Shown one piece after another: positions 15,480 through 26,370 of a DNA stretch of 64,000 bases. The stretch is taken from assembly GCA_002239025.1 (NCBI GenBank), contig MPNM01000001.1, positions 1 through 64,000 on the forward strand, given 5' to 3'. This DNA is from Chloroflexi bacterium bin125 (GTDB taxonomy: Bacteria > Chloroflexota > Dehalococcoidia > Bin125). The stretch's first letter is position 1. Every line of letters begins with the position of its first letter. The position numbers were made by a program, and so were the translations under genes. The notes below the pieces were generated by a model that ran no database searches, had not been told where the DNA came from, and was given only the letters and a program-made list of their open reading frames with translations.

Positions 15480-16885
15480 CAGGCCACATCCCACAATCGC
15501 GACGCGCCCATACGACCCAGCCGCTGGCGGACATCGAGCATGGCCGTGTAAGTGGGCAGAATGACGAGCTGTTCCGACTTCGGGGTCGCATCCAGCGCCT
15601 GGCGCAGCGCTCGGCCAATGTCGTTGCCAACAGGCTCGATTGGTTCCGGCAAGCCTGCGTATTCCAGCCTCAGCGCCATGTCGGCTGCTCGGCGACCGCC
15701 GACCGTAAGCGACGCGCAGTGCGCGGCCTGTGATTCCCAGTCCACATCCCAGATCCAGGAGACATCGGTGCCGTCGGCGATGCCGTCGTTGAGCAGCACC
15801 AGCATGTGATGCTGCTGGCCGGACTGCTGCAACGTCCGCAGTGCCTGATTCATGCCCGAGGGATTCTTACCCAGGAGGACCCGCACGCGACGGCCTTCGA
15901 CTTCGAGTTCCTCCTGCCGTCCGAACGCGGCCTCGTGCTGCTCAAGGCCGTCACGAACGGTCTCGGCCGCGACTCCCAATGCCAGGGCGGCGGCCGCCGC
16001 CGCGAGGGCGTTGTAGACGCTGTAGAGACCCTCGGCCGGGAGATTGATCGGTGTCGAGCCATCAGGTGTCCGCAGCGTGAATTGCATGGACTGCTCGCCG
16101 ATTGCAATCTGCTCGGCTGCAACTTCAGGCGTTGGGCGCTGCGCTCCTGAATCGGTGTACCAACGTCCGAGCTGGGCAAAGTAGCGTCGCGTGTAGCGGA
16201 AGTCGTCGCGGGTTTGCGGATCCCAGACGGCATCGACGATTTCGCCCTCGGGCGCTGCGGGCACGTTGGGATCCTCGATGCCGAAGGTCAGACACTCTCC
16301 AGCCCAGCGGGCGGCGAGGGATGCGATCAGGGGATCATCGACGTTGAGCGCGATTGTGGCGTCGTTGGGGAAGTCCTGGAGGGCATCGGCCCAGCGCAGG
16401 GCGATCGACTCGATCTCACCGTAGCGGTCGAGTTGGTCGCGCATCAGGTTGGTGAAGACGGCAACGGACGGAGGCGCGGCGCGGGCGATCGCCGGCAGGG
16501 CTGCTTCGTCGGTCTCGAGCACTGCCGTACAGCCGGAGGGCAACTTGCCCAGGGGCGACGCTTCCGCGACCAGGGCGGCGGTCACACCGCGCAGGAGGTT
16601 GGAGCCGGAGCGGTTGTGGATGACCGCTCGGCCGTCGGCGCGGAGGATGCGGGCCAGCATCGCGGCGGTGGTTGTCTTGCCGTTCGTGCCGGTGATCAGC
16701 GCGGTCGCCGAGAGTCCGCCGGCAATGCGAGTTGCGGCGTCCGCGTCCAGCCGCTCAACGACTAGCCCTGGTAGGGCTGTGCCGCCCGAGCCGAGAGTTC
16801 GCATGCCCTGTCGAACCGCCTTGCCAGCGAGGATGGCAGCGGTCAATCGCGGCGATACGCCTGGTCGGATATGCGGCGTGCTCAT
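15479..16885 (-). CDS. murT: Lipid II isoglutaminyl synthase, Mur-ligase-like subunit
   Basis: A 468-residue Mur ligase relative that activates the D-Glu carboxyl of lipid II with ATP; with GatD it makes D-isoglutamine. The P-loop GTNGKTTTAAML is near residues 66-77, the TNLMRDQLDRYGE segment near 150, and the C-terminal DGTDVSWIWDVDWE block near 370 is typical of MurT. The insertion that in MurT proteins is a four-Cys zinc ribbon is present in length and in flanking sequence (DDFRYTRRYFAQLGRWY, then RPTP), but all four Cys are missing. Followed at once by gatD and then by the copper-chaperone-like and M23 genes. Confidence 0.9.
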   Translation of the reverse strand: MSTPHIRPGVSPRLTAAILAGKAVRQGMRTLGSGGTALPGLVVERLDADAATRIAGGLSATALITGTNGKTTTAAMLARILRADGRAVIHNRSGSNLLRGVTAALVAEASPLGKLPSGCTAVLETDEAALPAIARAAPPSVAVFTNLMRDQLDRYGEIESIALRWADALQDFPNDATIALNVDDPLIASLAARWAGECLTFGIEDPNVPAAPEGEIVDAVWDPQTRDDFRYTRRYFAQLGRWYTDSGAQRPTPEVAAEQIAIGEQSMQFTLRTPDGSTPINLPAEGLYSVYNALAAAAAALALGVAAETVRDGLEQHEAAFGRQEELEVEGRRVRVLLGKNPSGMNQALRTLQQSGQQHHMLVLLNDGIADGTDVSWIWDVDWESQAAHCASLTVGGRRAADMALRLEYAGLPEPIEPVGNDIGRALRQALDATPKSEQLVILPTYTAMLDVRQRLGRMGASRLWDVA

Positions 16886-17014
16886 GGATTTGACTGTAGC
16901 TGGCGTTGGGCCAGGTGTCGGTTGGTCGGATGTCGGATGGGTCCTGCCGTAGGTTGCATGGCTCCCTCAAGCCAGAGAACTGCGCGTAAATCGCTCGTCG
17001 CGCTTTGGCCGACG

Positions 17015-17108
17015 TGTAGGGGCGACCCTTGTGGTCGCCCGCTCTGTAGCTCCGATCTGGCCAGACTTGCAGTCTCCAACGCGGGCGACCACAAGGGTCG
17101 CCCCTACA
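17015..17108. repeat. Family-C palindromic element (perfect 28-bp inverted repeat)
   Basis: TGTAGGGGCGACCCTTGTGG plus TCGCCCGC (17015-17042) is exactly complementary to 17081-17108, with a 38-bp spacer. It is a compact MITE-like unit in the 390-bp gap 16886-17275, upstream of murT and downstream of the M50 gene. The only copy seen in this window. Confidence 0.85.
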
Positions 17109-17214
17109 GGACCTCAGAACCACCAGACACAGGTTTGCGCGCAGGTCTCCTGAGGGAGAGGGGACTGGAGAATGGGGCGTTCGTTGTTTGATGCATCTGT
17201 CGGACTTAGGGCGG

Positions 17215-17269
17215 CCGACCCCCCCCTCTGCCTTCGGCATCTCCCCCCGCAAGGGGGGGAGAGGGGATT
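17215..17269. repeat. Family-B palindromic repeat, single half
   Basis: CCGACCCCCCCCTCTGCCTT, then CGGCATCTCCCCCCGCAAGG and the GGGGGAGAGGGGATT end. This is one arm of the two-armed family B. It lies six bases beyond the 3' end of the M50/CBS gene and could act as its terminator. Confidence 0.75.
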
Positions 17270-17275
17270 GAGCAC

Positions 17276-18451
17276 TCAGGCGCCGGAGGATGGGTCGGGA
17301 TGTGGGGAGGGCGCCTGGCCCAGGGCCTTGAGGATTTGTTCCAGGCCAACGATGCCCAGCAGTCGCCCTCGTTCTACGACGGGCAGGACGAAGGTGCGTT
17401 CCTTTTGCAACCGACGCAGTGCCTCGTCGGCGCCGGAATTCGGTTCCAGGGGCTGGACTTGACCGGCCTCGATCATGATGTCGCGCAGGCGTGCGTTGAG
17501 GTAGTGCTCTTCATCGAGCAAGAGGATCTGCACGGCCGAGGCAATACCGACCGCGGTGCCGTCTTCCGCGACGATGAACACATCCTGCTGGTCGAGCTGT
17601 GCTCGTGACGGGGCCAGCACGTGCACCAATAGGTCGGCCTCTGCGGTCCGGGCGACGGGTGGTTTGAGCATCAGCTCCCCGACGCGCAGCGCTGAGAGGT
17701 CGCGCTCGAGCTCGGCAGCCTTGACGCCTTGCGCGGCCTGGGTGATCAGCAGGAAGCCGACCAGTGCGACCCAGATTGGGTTGAAGGCGCTGTTGAAGAT
17801 GGCCACATCGGTGAGCAATCCACCGATGCCGTAGATGATCATGACCGCGCCCAGCAACTGACCCATGCGGGCCGAAGCCCGCGTCGCGCGATGCCGCGAG
17901 CCGGTGACGCGCCAGATCGCAGATCGCATCACACGGCCGCCGTCGAGGGGGAATCCGGGCAACATGTTGAACGCAGCCAGGAAGCAGTTGAGGATGCCCA
18001 GCACAAAGACCACGTTGTTGAGGGTCGTGTCCTTGGGAACTGCAAACAGGGCCAGCAGCAAGAAGCCGCCGCCGAGCAGCAATGAGGCCAGCGGTCCGAC
18101 GATGGCGATCCAGAACTCTTGCCCGGGACGGTGCGAGTCTTCACGGATGACGGAGACGCCGCCGAAAAAAAACAGCGTGATCGACGAAACGTCCATACCG
18201 TAGCGACGGGCGGTCAGCGAGTGCGCGAGCTCATGGATGAGCAATGAGACGAAGTAGACGACGCCGCCAATGACTCCGTAGACCCAGCGCTCGGCTCCAC
18301 CCCACCCGTCGAGCGATTCGGGCAGAACCTGCGTGGCGATGAGGAAGACGAGGAGTCCAAACACGAGGAAAAACGACAGGTCGAGCTTGATCGGAATCCC
18401 AAGGATCCGACCAACTCTGATGCCGCCGCCGCCGAACATTCCAAATCGCAT
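17276..18451 (-). CDS. Site-2-protease-like M50 zinc metalloprotease with CBS pair
   Basis: A 391-residue integral membrane protein. Membrane helices surround the zinc site HELAH (about residues 74-78) and the second-site LPGFPLDGGR (about 162-171), the two signatures of M50 site-2 proteases. The GGVS turn and GPLASLLLGG helix are also typical. After about six membrane segments, residues ~255-380 form two CBS domains (MLKPPVARTAEADLLVHVL and MIEAGQVQPLEPNSGADEAL), usual in the Rip3-type subfamily, which may sense a nucleotide. M50 enzymes commonly release anti-sigma factors from the membrane, making the anti-sigma-like protein at 1928-3145 a conceivable substrate; that link is speculation. 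An eight-A tract codes the FFF of SLFFFGG-like sequence. Start 18451 or 18439. Confidence 0.9.
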   Translation of the reverse strand: MRFGMFGGGGIRVGRILGIPIKLDLSFFLVFGLLVFLIATQVLPESLDGWGGAERWVYGVIGGVVYFVSLLIHELAHSLTARRYGMDVSSITLFFFGGVSVIREDSHRPGQEFWIAIVGPLASLLLGGGFLLLALFAVPKDTTLNNVVFVLGILNCFLAAFNMLPGFPLDGGRVMRSAIWRVTGSRHRATRASARMGQLLGAVMIIYGIGGLLTDVAIFNSAFNPIWVALVGFLLITQAAQGVKAAELERDLSALRVGELMLKPPVARTAEADLLVHVLAPSRAQLDQQDVFIVAEDGTAVGIASAVQILLLDEEHYLNARLRDIMIEAGQVQPLEPNSGADEALRRLQKERTFVLPVVERGRLLGIVGLEQILKALGQAPSPHPDPSSGA

Positions 18452-18528
18452 GTATCCAGCATATGTTTCTGTCGGCGCGGTCGTTGCCTGGCCAATACCA
18501 ACGGTGTTGCACGCGACGCCGTGTGGGC

Positions 18529-19296
18529 TCAGCTCGCGATGAATCCGGCAGTGTCGAGGGCCGCGGTCAACCCCTTGACCGTGGGCAACTCGATGTCGGC
18601 CTGGATTGCCGGCTCAGCTTGGTCACCGACCAGCACCGACGCGGCGAAGCCTGCGTGTCGGGAACCGAGGATGTCGGCCTCGGGCGTGTCGCCGACGAAT
18701 GCCGCCTCGCTTGCGCTGACTCCCAGCTCGGCCAGGGATGCCTCGAAGATTGCCTGGCCGGGCTTCCAGCTCAGGACATCGTCGGACCAGATCCAGTGGT
18801 CAATCCAGCGGTCGAAGCCTCGGGCGACGAGGGCTTGCTCGACGTAACTGCCGGGCGCGAGACCGGTGTTGGAGACGACGGCCAGCTTGAGCCCGCGCTG
18901 TTTGAGCCGGTCGAGTTCGGCTTCCACGCCATCAATGATGTTGGGTGGTTCCCAGCTCGCGCTTTCGCAGACTCCGATGATGACTTGGTGGAGCAGGTCA
19001 TCACTCTCGACCGTGTCCGGGCACTGCTCGAGCATCGAGCGGCGGACGGCATTGACTCGGTCGTCTCCGGAGAGATCGATATTCGACTGGTGGGCGACAA
19101 CCAACAGATCGATGGCGTGTCGGATGGCCCTGGGCACGGCTTCGGCTGCGCCTGGGCCGGCTCCGGCTTGCTCGTAGGCCTGCGTGAGACGTTGCTCTCG
19201 CTGGCGCATCCGGCGACGACCGCCGCCGGGCGCATCAACGATCAGCGTGCCCCAGAGATCCAGGGCGACGGCGCGAAGTACCTGTGGCGCGGGCAA
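18529..19296 (-). CDS. HAD-superfamily hydrolase lacking the second motif-I Asp
   Basis: A 255-residue haloacid-dehalogenase-fold protein with a helical cap after motif I. Motif I reads ALDLWGTL: the nucleophile Asp is present, but the acid/base Asp two residues later is Trp. Motif II is VVSNTG (about 147-152), motif III the Lys in SWKPGQAIFEASL, and motif IV FVGDTPEADILGSRHAG. Loss of the second Asp is normal in L-2-haloacid dehalogenases (DxYGTL) and argues against a classical phosphatase. No dehalogenase-specific residues could be confirmed, so the substrate is open. Confidence 0.85.
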   Translation of the reverse strand: MPAPQVLRAVALDLWGTLIVDAPGGGRRRMRQREQRLTQAYEQAGAGPGAAEAVPRAIRHAIDLLVVAHQSNIDLSGDDRVNAVRRSMLEQCPDTVESDDLLHQVIIGVCESASWEPPNIIDGVEAELDRLKQRGLKLAVVSNTGLAPGSYVEQALVARGFDRWIDHWIWSDDVLSWKPGQAIFEASLAELGVSASEAAFVGDTPEADILGSRHAGFAASVLVGDQAEPAIQADIELPTVKGLTAALDTAGFIAS

Positions 19297-19320
19297 TGGC
19301 TGAGAATCGACGTCGTGGCG

Positions 19321-19566
19321 TTAGCCGGATGAGGTCGGCTTCTTGTCATCTTCCGACGATTCGGACGAGTCAGACGAGACTGCGACTTCGTCCCCATCTT
19401 CGCCTTCCACTGGCTCCCCGTCCGGGGTGCGTGCTTCCTCGCGGAACTCTCGCAGGCCGGTGCCGAGCGCCTTGCCCACACCAGCCAAGCGGCCAGCGCC
19501 GAAGACCACCAGCACCACGATGACCACGACGATCGCCTCGACAGGACCAAATCCGATCAATGGCAT
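19321..19566 (-). CDS. tatA: Twin-arginine translocase subunit TatA/E
   Basis: An 81-residue protein with one N-terminal membrane helix (PVEAIVVVIVVLVVFGAGRL), the FG hinge and an amphipathic helix (GVGKALGTGLREFREEA), followed by an acidic Ser/Asp/Glu tail. This is the TatA layout; TatA subunits form the pore through which folded RR-signal proteins cross the membrane. tatC is not in the window. A likely Tat client, with an RR signal, is the solute-binding protein at 52046-53878. Confidence 0.9.
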   Translation of the reverse strand: MPLIGFGPVEAIVVVIVVLVVFGAGRLAGVGKALGTGLREFREEARTPDGEPVEGEDGDEVAVSSDSSESSEDDKKPTSSG

Positions 19567-19725
19567 ACCGAACTCCTGCTGTGCCGCCGGCAGTCAGCGC
19601 GCGACGCCACTTGAGCGCGTCACGTCACCTCGGACTACCCCTCCGACCTGAGAATGCCGGTGAGGCCCGGTACGGGCGGACGATGTCTAGCTTACCAGCC
19701 TTAACGGTCTGCGACGGCGCTCTGC

Positions 19726-20043
19726 TTATGCTTCCAACCGCTCGACGAAGATGCGCATGATTCCGCCGCAGATCTTGTCCTCGCCGTCGACGGGCTCGGT
19801 CAGGTCGACCGTGACCATGCGCGCGTCGCCATCGTCGAGGGCGTCCATTGCTTCCTGCCAGACCTCAGCCTCGCCGCAGCCGCCGCCGATCGTGCCGACG
19901 AAGGAGCCGTCGGGCTTGACCAACATCTTTGCGCCTGTCTTGCGCGGCGTCGAACCGAGCGTCTGCGCGACCGTGGCCAGGGCGATGGGCGCGCCGCGCT
20001 CGAAGGACTCGGACATGGCTTCGTAGACCTCGTCGTGTGGCAT
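19726..20043 (-). CDS. XdhC/CoxI-family protein, short single-domain form
   Basis: A 105-residue protein made of just the N-terminal XdhC/CoxI domain: LATVAQTLGSTPRKTGAKMLV, FVGTIGGGCGEAEVWQEA, and a TVDLTEP strand. The start is taken at ATG 20043 (MPHDEVYEAMSE); the longer frame upstream has no family similarity. XdhC proteins bind molybdenum cofactor and load it into xanthine-dehydrogenase-type enzymes. It lies 31 bp after a two-domain relative; no molybdenum hydroxylase is in the window. Confidence 0.85.
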   Translation of the reverse strand: MPHDEVYEAMSESFERGAPIALATVAQTLGSTPRKTGAKMLVKPDGSFVGTIGGGCGEAEVWQEAMDALDDGDARMVTVDLTEPVDGEDKICGGIMRIFVERLEA

Positions 20044-20074
20044 CTTCGTTCCTCTGCTTCTCTCCGAGTTCAGT

Positions 20075-20911
20075 CTAGCGACGCGGTGAGGCCAGCAACC
20101 GGCCATACTCCGACATCGGCTGTGCACCGCCGCCTCGACGGACGAGGATGATTTCTCCCAGCACGGAGACGGCGATTTCCTCGGGGGTTTCCGCGCCGAT
20201 GTCGAGACCGATTGGGGTGAAGACCTTGTCCAAGGCCTCGGGATCGAGTCCTTCTTCGGCGAGGTGCTGGAGCACCGTCCTCGTGCGGCGCTTAGATCCG
20301 ATCATGCCGACGTAGCCGGCTCCGCGCTCGGCGACGGTCCGCAGGGCGAGTTCGTCGACCTTGTGGCCTCGGGAGACGAGCACGATGAATGTGTTGGCCG
20401 TGATCGGGAACTGCTCGAGCTCTTCGCCGAAGTCTCCGCAGATCACCTTTGCCTCGTACGGGAAACGATCCTCGTTGGCGTAGTCTTGGCGGTCGTCGAT
20501 GATCGCGACTTCCATGCCTAGCATCGCGCCGAGCTGTCCCACGGCGAGACCGACGTGTCCTCCGCCGACGACCAGAAGTGTGGCGGCGGGTTCGACGATT
20601 TCGACCAGGATTTCGACGATGGCGTCGGCCGATTCGATCGCACGACGACCCTCGACCAAGTCACCCGAGGGTGTGAAGGCAGTCGTCTGGACGATGTGTT
20701 TGGGGATCGAGGCACGAGCGAAATCGATGACAGCCTGCTCGAGCGCACCGCCGCCGATGTCTCCGAGTTCGCTGTCGGCGTAGACCAGCATCTTCGCGCC
20801 CAGGGAGATGTCGACGCCATCGGTCGCGCCCATCACGGTGCATGAAGCGACGGCCGGTCCCTCGCGGGCGGCGGTCAATAGGGCGCGGGCGATCTCGGTG
20901 GCGTTGGCCAT
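20075..20911 (-). CDS. XdhC-family molybdenum cofactor insertion protein, two-domain
   Basis: A 278-residue protein. Residues ~1-95 are a diverged XdhC/CoxI domain (LGAKMLVYADSELGDIGGGA). Residues ~105-265 are the C-terminal Rossmann domain, with LLVVGGGHVGLAVGQLGAML, EVAIIDDRQDYANEDRFP, IVLVSRGHKVDELALR, YVGMIGSKRRTRTVL and IGLDIGAETPEEIAVSVLGEI, all typical of XdhC. With the adjacent short XdhC it probably matures a molybdenum hydroxylase encoded elsewhere. Confidence 0.92.
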   Translation of the reverse strand: MANATEIARALLTAAREGPAVASCTVMGATDGVDISLGAKMLVYADSELGDIGGGALEQAVIDFARASIPKHIVQTTAFTPSGDLVEGRRAIESADAIVEILVEIVEPAATLLVVGGGHVGLAVGQLGAMLGMEVAIIDDRQDYANEDRFPYEAKVICGDFGEELEQFPITANTFIVLVSRGHKVDELALRTVAERGAGYVGMIGSKRRTRTVLQHLAEEGLDPEALDKVFTPIGLDIGAETPEEIAVSVLGEIILVRRGGGAQPMSEYGRLLASPRR

Positions 20912-20931
20912 GGCTAGAGGATAGGTGTCAC

Positions 20932-22017
20932 TCAGACATTGAAGAGGATGTGCAGGACATCGCCGTCCTGAACTTCGTAGTCTTTGCCCTCGGTGCGGGA
21001 GAGGGCTCGCTTTTTCGCCTCAGCTTCCGCGCCCGACGCGCCGACTGCTTCTCCGCAGGTGAGCAAATCGTCCCAGCGCACGACTTCGGCGCGGATGAAG
21101 CCGCGTTCGAGGTCGGTGTGAATTTTGCCGGCCGCCTGCGGGGCGGTGTCGCCCTCGCGCACGGTCCAGCCGCGGCATTCGTCGGGACCGACCGTGAAGA
21201 ACGTGCGCAGGCCGAGCAGACGGAACGTCTCTTGCAGCGCAGTTTCGACTGCTCCGGCGCCGACGCCGAGTTCTTCTCGGTAGGCAGTCGCTTCTTCTTC
21301 ATCGAAGTCGCGCAGTTCCTCTTCCAGCCTCGCCGACAACGTAATGCCCTCGACCGAGCCCTCTGCCGCAGTGTCTTCGTCGACGTTGATGATGGTCAGC
21401 ATCGGTCGCTCGGTCAGGAATCGATAGTGGCGGATGTCGGCTCGCTCCTGATCGCTCAGCGGTGCATCGAGCAGCGTGCCGCCGTCGCCGAGATGCGTCT
21501 GCAGTCGGCGCAGTAGGTCGGTCTCCCGGTCGATCGCGACTCGCTCAGCCGCTCGCATCGACTTGGTCTCGTCGGCGATGCGCTGTAGTCGCTTCTCGAT
21601 CAGCGCGAGATCGGCGAAGGTCAGTTCCAGTTGCATGGCCTCGATGTCGCCGTCGGGGTCGATGCGTTCGGCAGGGTGCGGTACGGCGTCGTTGTCGAAG
21701 GCGCGGACGACATGTACGAGGGCGTCGAGTTGGGAGAGTTGATCGAGCAGCTTCGTCGAAGGCGGTTCGTTGCCGCCGCCGAGGGCTCCCGAGAATCCTG
21801 CGCCGGGGAAGTCGACTACGTCGAGTACGGCCGGTGTGGTTTTCTTTGGTTGGTACAGCTCGGAGAGGCGAGTCAGCCGAGCCTCGGCCGCCGGCACGAC
21901 GCCTTCGTGGGGATCCATGTGCGTGGTAAATCCGGTCGGGCGACCAGCGCCCGTCAGCGCATTGAACAGCGTGGTCTTGCCGGAGCGCTCGAAACCGATC
22001 AGTCCGATGGAGGTCAT
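20932..22017 (-). CDS. ychF: Redox-regulated ATPase/GTPase YchF (Obg family)
   Basis: A 361-residue P-loop protein. G1 is GFERSGKTTLFNAL (8-21), G3 is VVDFPGAG (about 65-72), the nucleotide-specificity motif is INVDED near 192 (NxxE, the ATP-preferring YchF variant), and the C-terminal TGS domain ends DYEVQDGDVLHILFNV. YchF binds ribosomes and is conserved in nearly all life. The switch segment lacks the usual LVKGASKGEGLGN and reads FSGALGGGNEPPS, so this copy is somewhat divergent. The start ATG 22017 gives the standard length; the frame is open far upstream, but that part overlaps other elements and has no family similarity. Confidence 0.9.
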   Translation of the reverse strand: MTSIGLIGFERSGKTTLFNALTGAGRPTGFTTHMDPHEGVVPAAEARLTRLSELYQPKKTTPAVLDVVDFPGAGFSGALGGGNEPPSTKLLDQLSQLDALVHVVRAFDNDAVPHPAERIDPDGDIEAMQLELTFADLALIEKRLQRIADETKSMRAAERVAIDRETDLLRRLQTHLGDGGTLLDAPLSDQERADIRHYRFLTERPMLTIINVDEDTAAEGSVEGITLSARLEEELRDFDEEEATAYREELGVGAGAVETALQETFRLLGLRTFFTVGPDECRGWTVREGDTAPQAAGKIHTDLERGFIRAEVVRWDDLLTCGEAVGASGAEAEAKKRALSRTEGKDYEVQDGDVLHILFNV

Positions 22018-22136
22018 GGCCGTATCGTTGCACGGCTCGGGTCGATGGTCAGTCTTGTAGTGCTCCGTCGAGAACATGGAGACGGTGAAGGGCGGCCCTT
22101 GTGAGGGTGTCTCAATAGTCCCATTGGTTGGTAGAA

Positions 22137-22243
22137 TCCCAGTCCCCGCTTTACGCGGGGACCCGCTCCCTCCCTGTGGGGGACTCCACCACCAGCTATC
22201 CCGCGCTGCCAGAGCAGGTCCCCGCGTAAAGCGGGGACTGGGA
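22137..22243. repeat. Family-A palindromic repeat, complete
   Basis: TCCCAGTCCCCGCTTTACGC plus GGGGACC (22137-22163) is complementary to the right arm ending GACTGGGA at 22243, around a core with GGGGACTCCACCACCAGCTA and CTGCCAGAGC. The element at 58481-58584 carries the same core in reverse orientation. Confidence 0.9.
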
Positions 22244-22285
22244 AATCTGAGTTCTGAGACATCTTGCTTGTGGCCGCCCGGCGGG

Positions 22286-22789
22286 TCACGGGCGTCGTAG
22301 ATCCTCAGGATCGAACTCTGAGACACCCAGACCTGGTTGCTCAGGGTCCGAGAACGCCTCGCCGACGAGCAGGATCGAGTCTCGCATGGCCGCCCAGTCG
22401 ACGGCGTGGGCGGCTTCGTTGGGTGTTTGCCATTTCCAGGCCTGGTGTTCCTCGGAGAGGACTGGCTCGGCGTCTCGGGCGACCAGGGCTGCGAAGGCTG
22501 GGACGAAGTAGATGGTGTCGTTCTCGGGGTTGTAGAAGGACTCCGGGCGATCGATGCGGAACCAGCGCTCGACTTCGAGGCAGGTCTCCTCGTTCGTCTC
22601 GCGGATGGCGGCCTGCCACGCGGTTTCTCCCTGCTTCTCCTCGATGTGGCCGCCGACCGTCTGCCAGGCACCGGCGAAGCGGTGTCCCTCGGGGCGCTGC
22701 AGCATCAGCAGCTCGATGCCATCAGCGGGATCAGGGCCGGCGGGCCGGACGATGTAGACCGCGATAATGTTGCTGCGCAGTCGCGGCAT
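22286..22789 (-). CDS. Nudix hydrolase
   Basis: A 167-residue Nudix-fold protein. The Nudix box is GGHIEEKQGETAWQAAIRET followed by NEET (about residues 46-69), fitting Gx5Ex7REUxEExGU with slight deviation. It is preceded by LLMLQRPEGHRFAGAWQTVG. The family hydrolyses nucleoside diphosphates linked to another moiety, such as 8-oxo-dGTP-like or dihydroneopterin triphosphate substrates; the exact substrate is not visible. Located 20 bp after the TrmO-like gene, likely co-transcribed. Confidence 0.9.
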   Translation of the reverse strand: MPRLRSNIIAVYIVRPAGPDPADGIELLMLQRPEGHRFAGAWQTVGGHIEEKQGETAWQAAIRETNEETCLEVERWFRIDRPESFYNPENDTIYFVPAFAALVARDAEPVLSEEHQAWKWQTPNEAAHAVDWAAMRDSILLVGEAFSDPEQPGLGVSEFDPEDLRRP

Positions 22790-22809
22790 GGCTCGCAGCT
22801 ACCTCGCAA

Positions 22810-23337
22810 CTATTCGGCCCACTTGGGGATTGTGGCGTCAAAGGAGTCGTAGAACGTCACGTAGGGCTTGACATCGAGCACCGGCGTGCCATTGACCAGG
22901 TCGAGGCCGACGACCCTGGCGATGTTTCCATCAACGGACTCGAGGGGACAGATCGAGATGGAAATCGGATTCGGCCGATGAGCGGTGCGGGTGGCGAACA
23001 CGCCGACTTCCGGTGTGTCCTCGCCGCCCGAGGGATGCAGCCGCAGGAGCGCACGGCCTTCGTCGGACACCTCGCCCATCCAGCCGATCACGAAGAGGTG
23101 CGAGAAGCCGGACAGGCCGTCCAGCGCGGGCTCGAATTCAGGCCGGAAGACAAGCTCGGATCGGACCTGAGCCCAGACCCGGCCGGAGGTGTCGTTGATG
23201 TCGTTACGCACCACGGCGACCGGCGAGAGATCGCCGATCTGGTCGGGCAGACCGTGCAACGCGGCATCCCTTGCGACGGTGGGATTAACCAGCCGTAAGC
23301 GTTCTCTCCAGCTGGTCATACTGGGCTCCCTGGGCAT
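22810..23337 (-). CDS. TrmO/TsaA-family tRNA methyltransferase-like protein
   Basis: A 175-residue protein of the VirR/TsaA-like beta-barrel family, whose studied bacterial member TrmO methylates t6A37 of tRNA using S-adenosylmethionine. Landmarks: GLSGFSHLFVIGWM near 74, GVFATRTAHRPNPISIS near 110, and the C-terminal VLDVKPYVTFYDS. The N-terminal half of the domain is less conserved, so the exact substrate is uncertain. Start 23337 or 23319. Confidence 0.85.
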   Translation of the reverse strand: MPREPSMTSWRERLRLVNPTVARDAALHGLPDQIGDLSPVAVVRNDINDTSGRVWAQVRSELVFRPEFEPALDGLSGFSHLFVIGWMGEVSDEGRALLRLHPSGGEDTPEVGVFATRTAHRPNPISISICPLESVDGNIARVVGLDLVNGTPVLDVKPYVTFYDSFDATIPKWAE

Positions 23338-23350
23338 GTTCTGGGCCTGA

Positions 23351-25555
<2,205 letters not shown>

Positions 25556-25559
25556 GCTC

Positions 25560-26222
25560 GTGTCCTCGTCCGCTCACGCTCCACTGCTGGCGGTCCCGCC
25601 GGCTCTGCGTCGATGGTGGCGCGGTCAGCCGCGACTGGCGCTCGAGGACTCGCCTGCTGCACAGCTCGTCGATCTGACGGCGATGGCGCCGGTCGAACGG
25701 CTGCTTGTCGTCGGTCCCGACTCCCCGGCGCTGGCGTCGCTGATTGCCGATGTCGCCGAACTCGAACCCACGCCGATCGCAGTGCTCACCGACGGTCGCG
25801 CAGCACCGGACGTGACAGGCATCGGCGTGCTGCGGGGACAACCTCACCGCTTGCCGCTTGAGGATGGTCAGGTGGACTTCGCAGTTGTTCCGCACCAGCT
25901 CCGGCACTGGGACGACGCGCTGACATTGCGCGTGCTTGAGGAACTGTGGCGTGTGCTCGACCACAACGGCGTTGCGGTGCTCTGGGAGGTCGCGCCGTCG
26001 AAGTCGGCGGCGGTCAACGCGGTCTGGTCATCGATTCTCGGTCGGAACGGCACTCGTCCGTACCTGAGAACATTCGGCCAACTGGGGCAGCTCGCCTACG
26101 ACGCGGGCTTCGCCTGGGTGCAGACCCTGCCACTGCGACCGTTCCTCTTCCCACCCGGGCCAAGACTCACGGTCTTGGTGCGCAAGGAGCACTACACGCC
26201 GGAGAATGTGGGGCGGGGGTAA
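25560..26222 (+). CDS. SAM-methyltransferase-like protein
   Basis: A 220-residue protein from GTG 25560, 4 bp after gyrB. The pattern resembles class I methyltransferases: RLLVVGPDSPALASLIADVA (motif I, but without GxGxG), PHRLPLEDGQVDFAVVPHQL (motif IV region) and VLEELWRVLDHNGVAVLWEV (post-motif). Because the glycine-rich loop is atypical, SAM binding is not certain. No substrate can be suggested. Probably translated from the gyrB transcript. The gap to the VanW gene (26223-26370) shows nothing clear. Confidence 0.7.
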   Translation: MSSSAHAPLLAVPPALRRWWRGQPRLALEDSPAAQLVDLTAMAPVERLLVVGPDSPALASLIADVAELEPTPIAVLTDGRAAPDVTGIGVLRGQPHRLPLEDGQVDFAVVPHQLRHWDDALTLRVLEELWRVLDHNGVAVLWEVAPSKSAAVNAVWSSILGRNGTRPYLRTFGQLGQLAYDAGFAWVQTLPLRPFLFPPGPRLTVLVRKEHYTPENVGRG

Positions 26223-26370
26223 GGCATGAGTGCATGGCCGCTAGCGTTGGGGCCCTGGCGGAACAAACCGGTTCTTTCTCACGTCTATCTTCCAACAGAA
26301 ACGCGGGAATACCTGCGTCCGGTCTCGCTGCAGGGGCGGAGCCCGACGCGGGGCCGCGGCAGGCTGAGCA

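Noticed and set aside
22018-22671. Long N-terminal extension of the YchF frame
   Set aside because: It passes through a family-A repeat and the Nudix gene; YchF has its normal length from ATG 22017.
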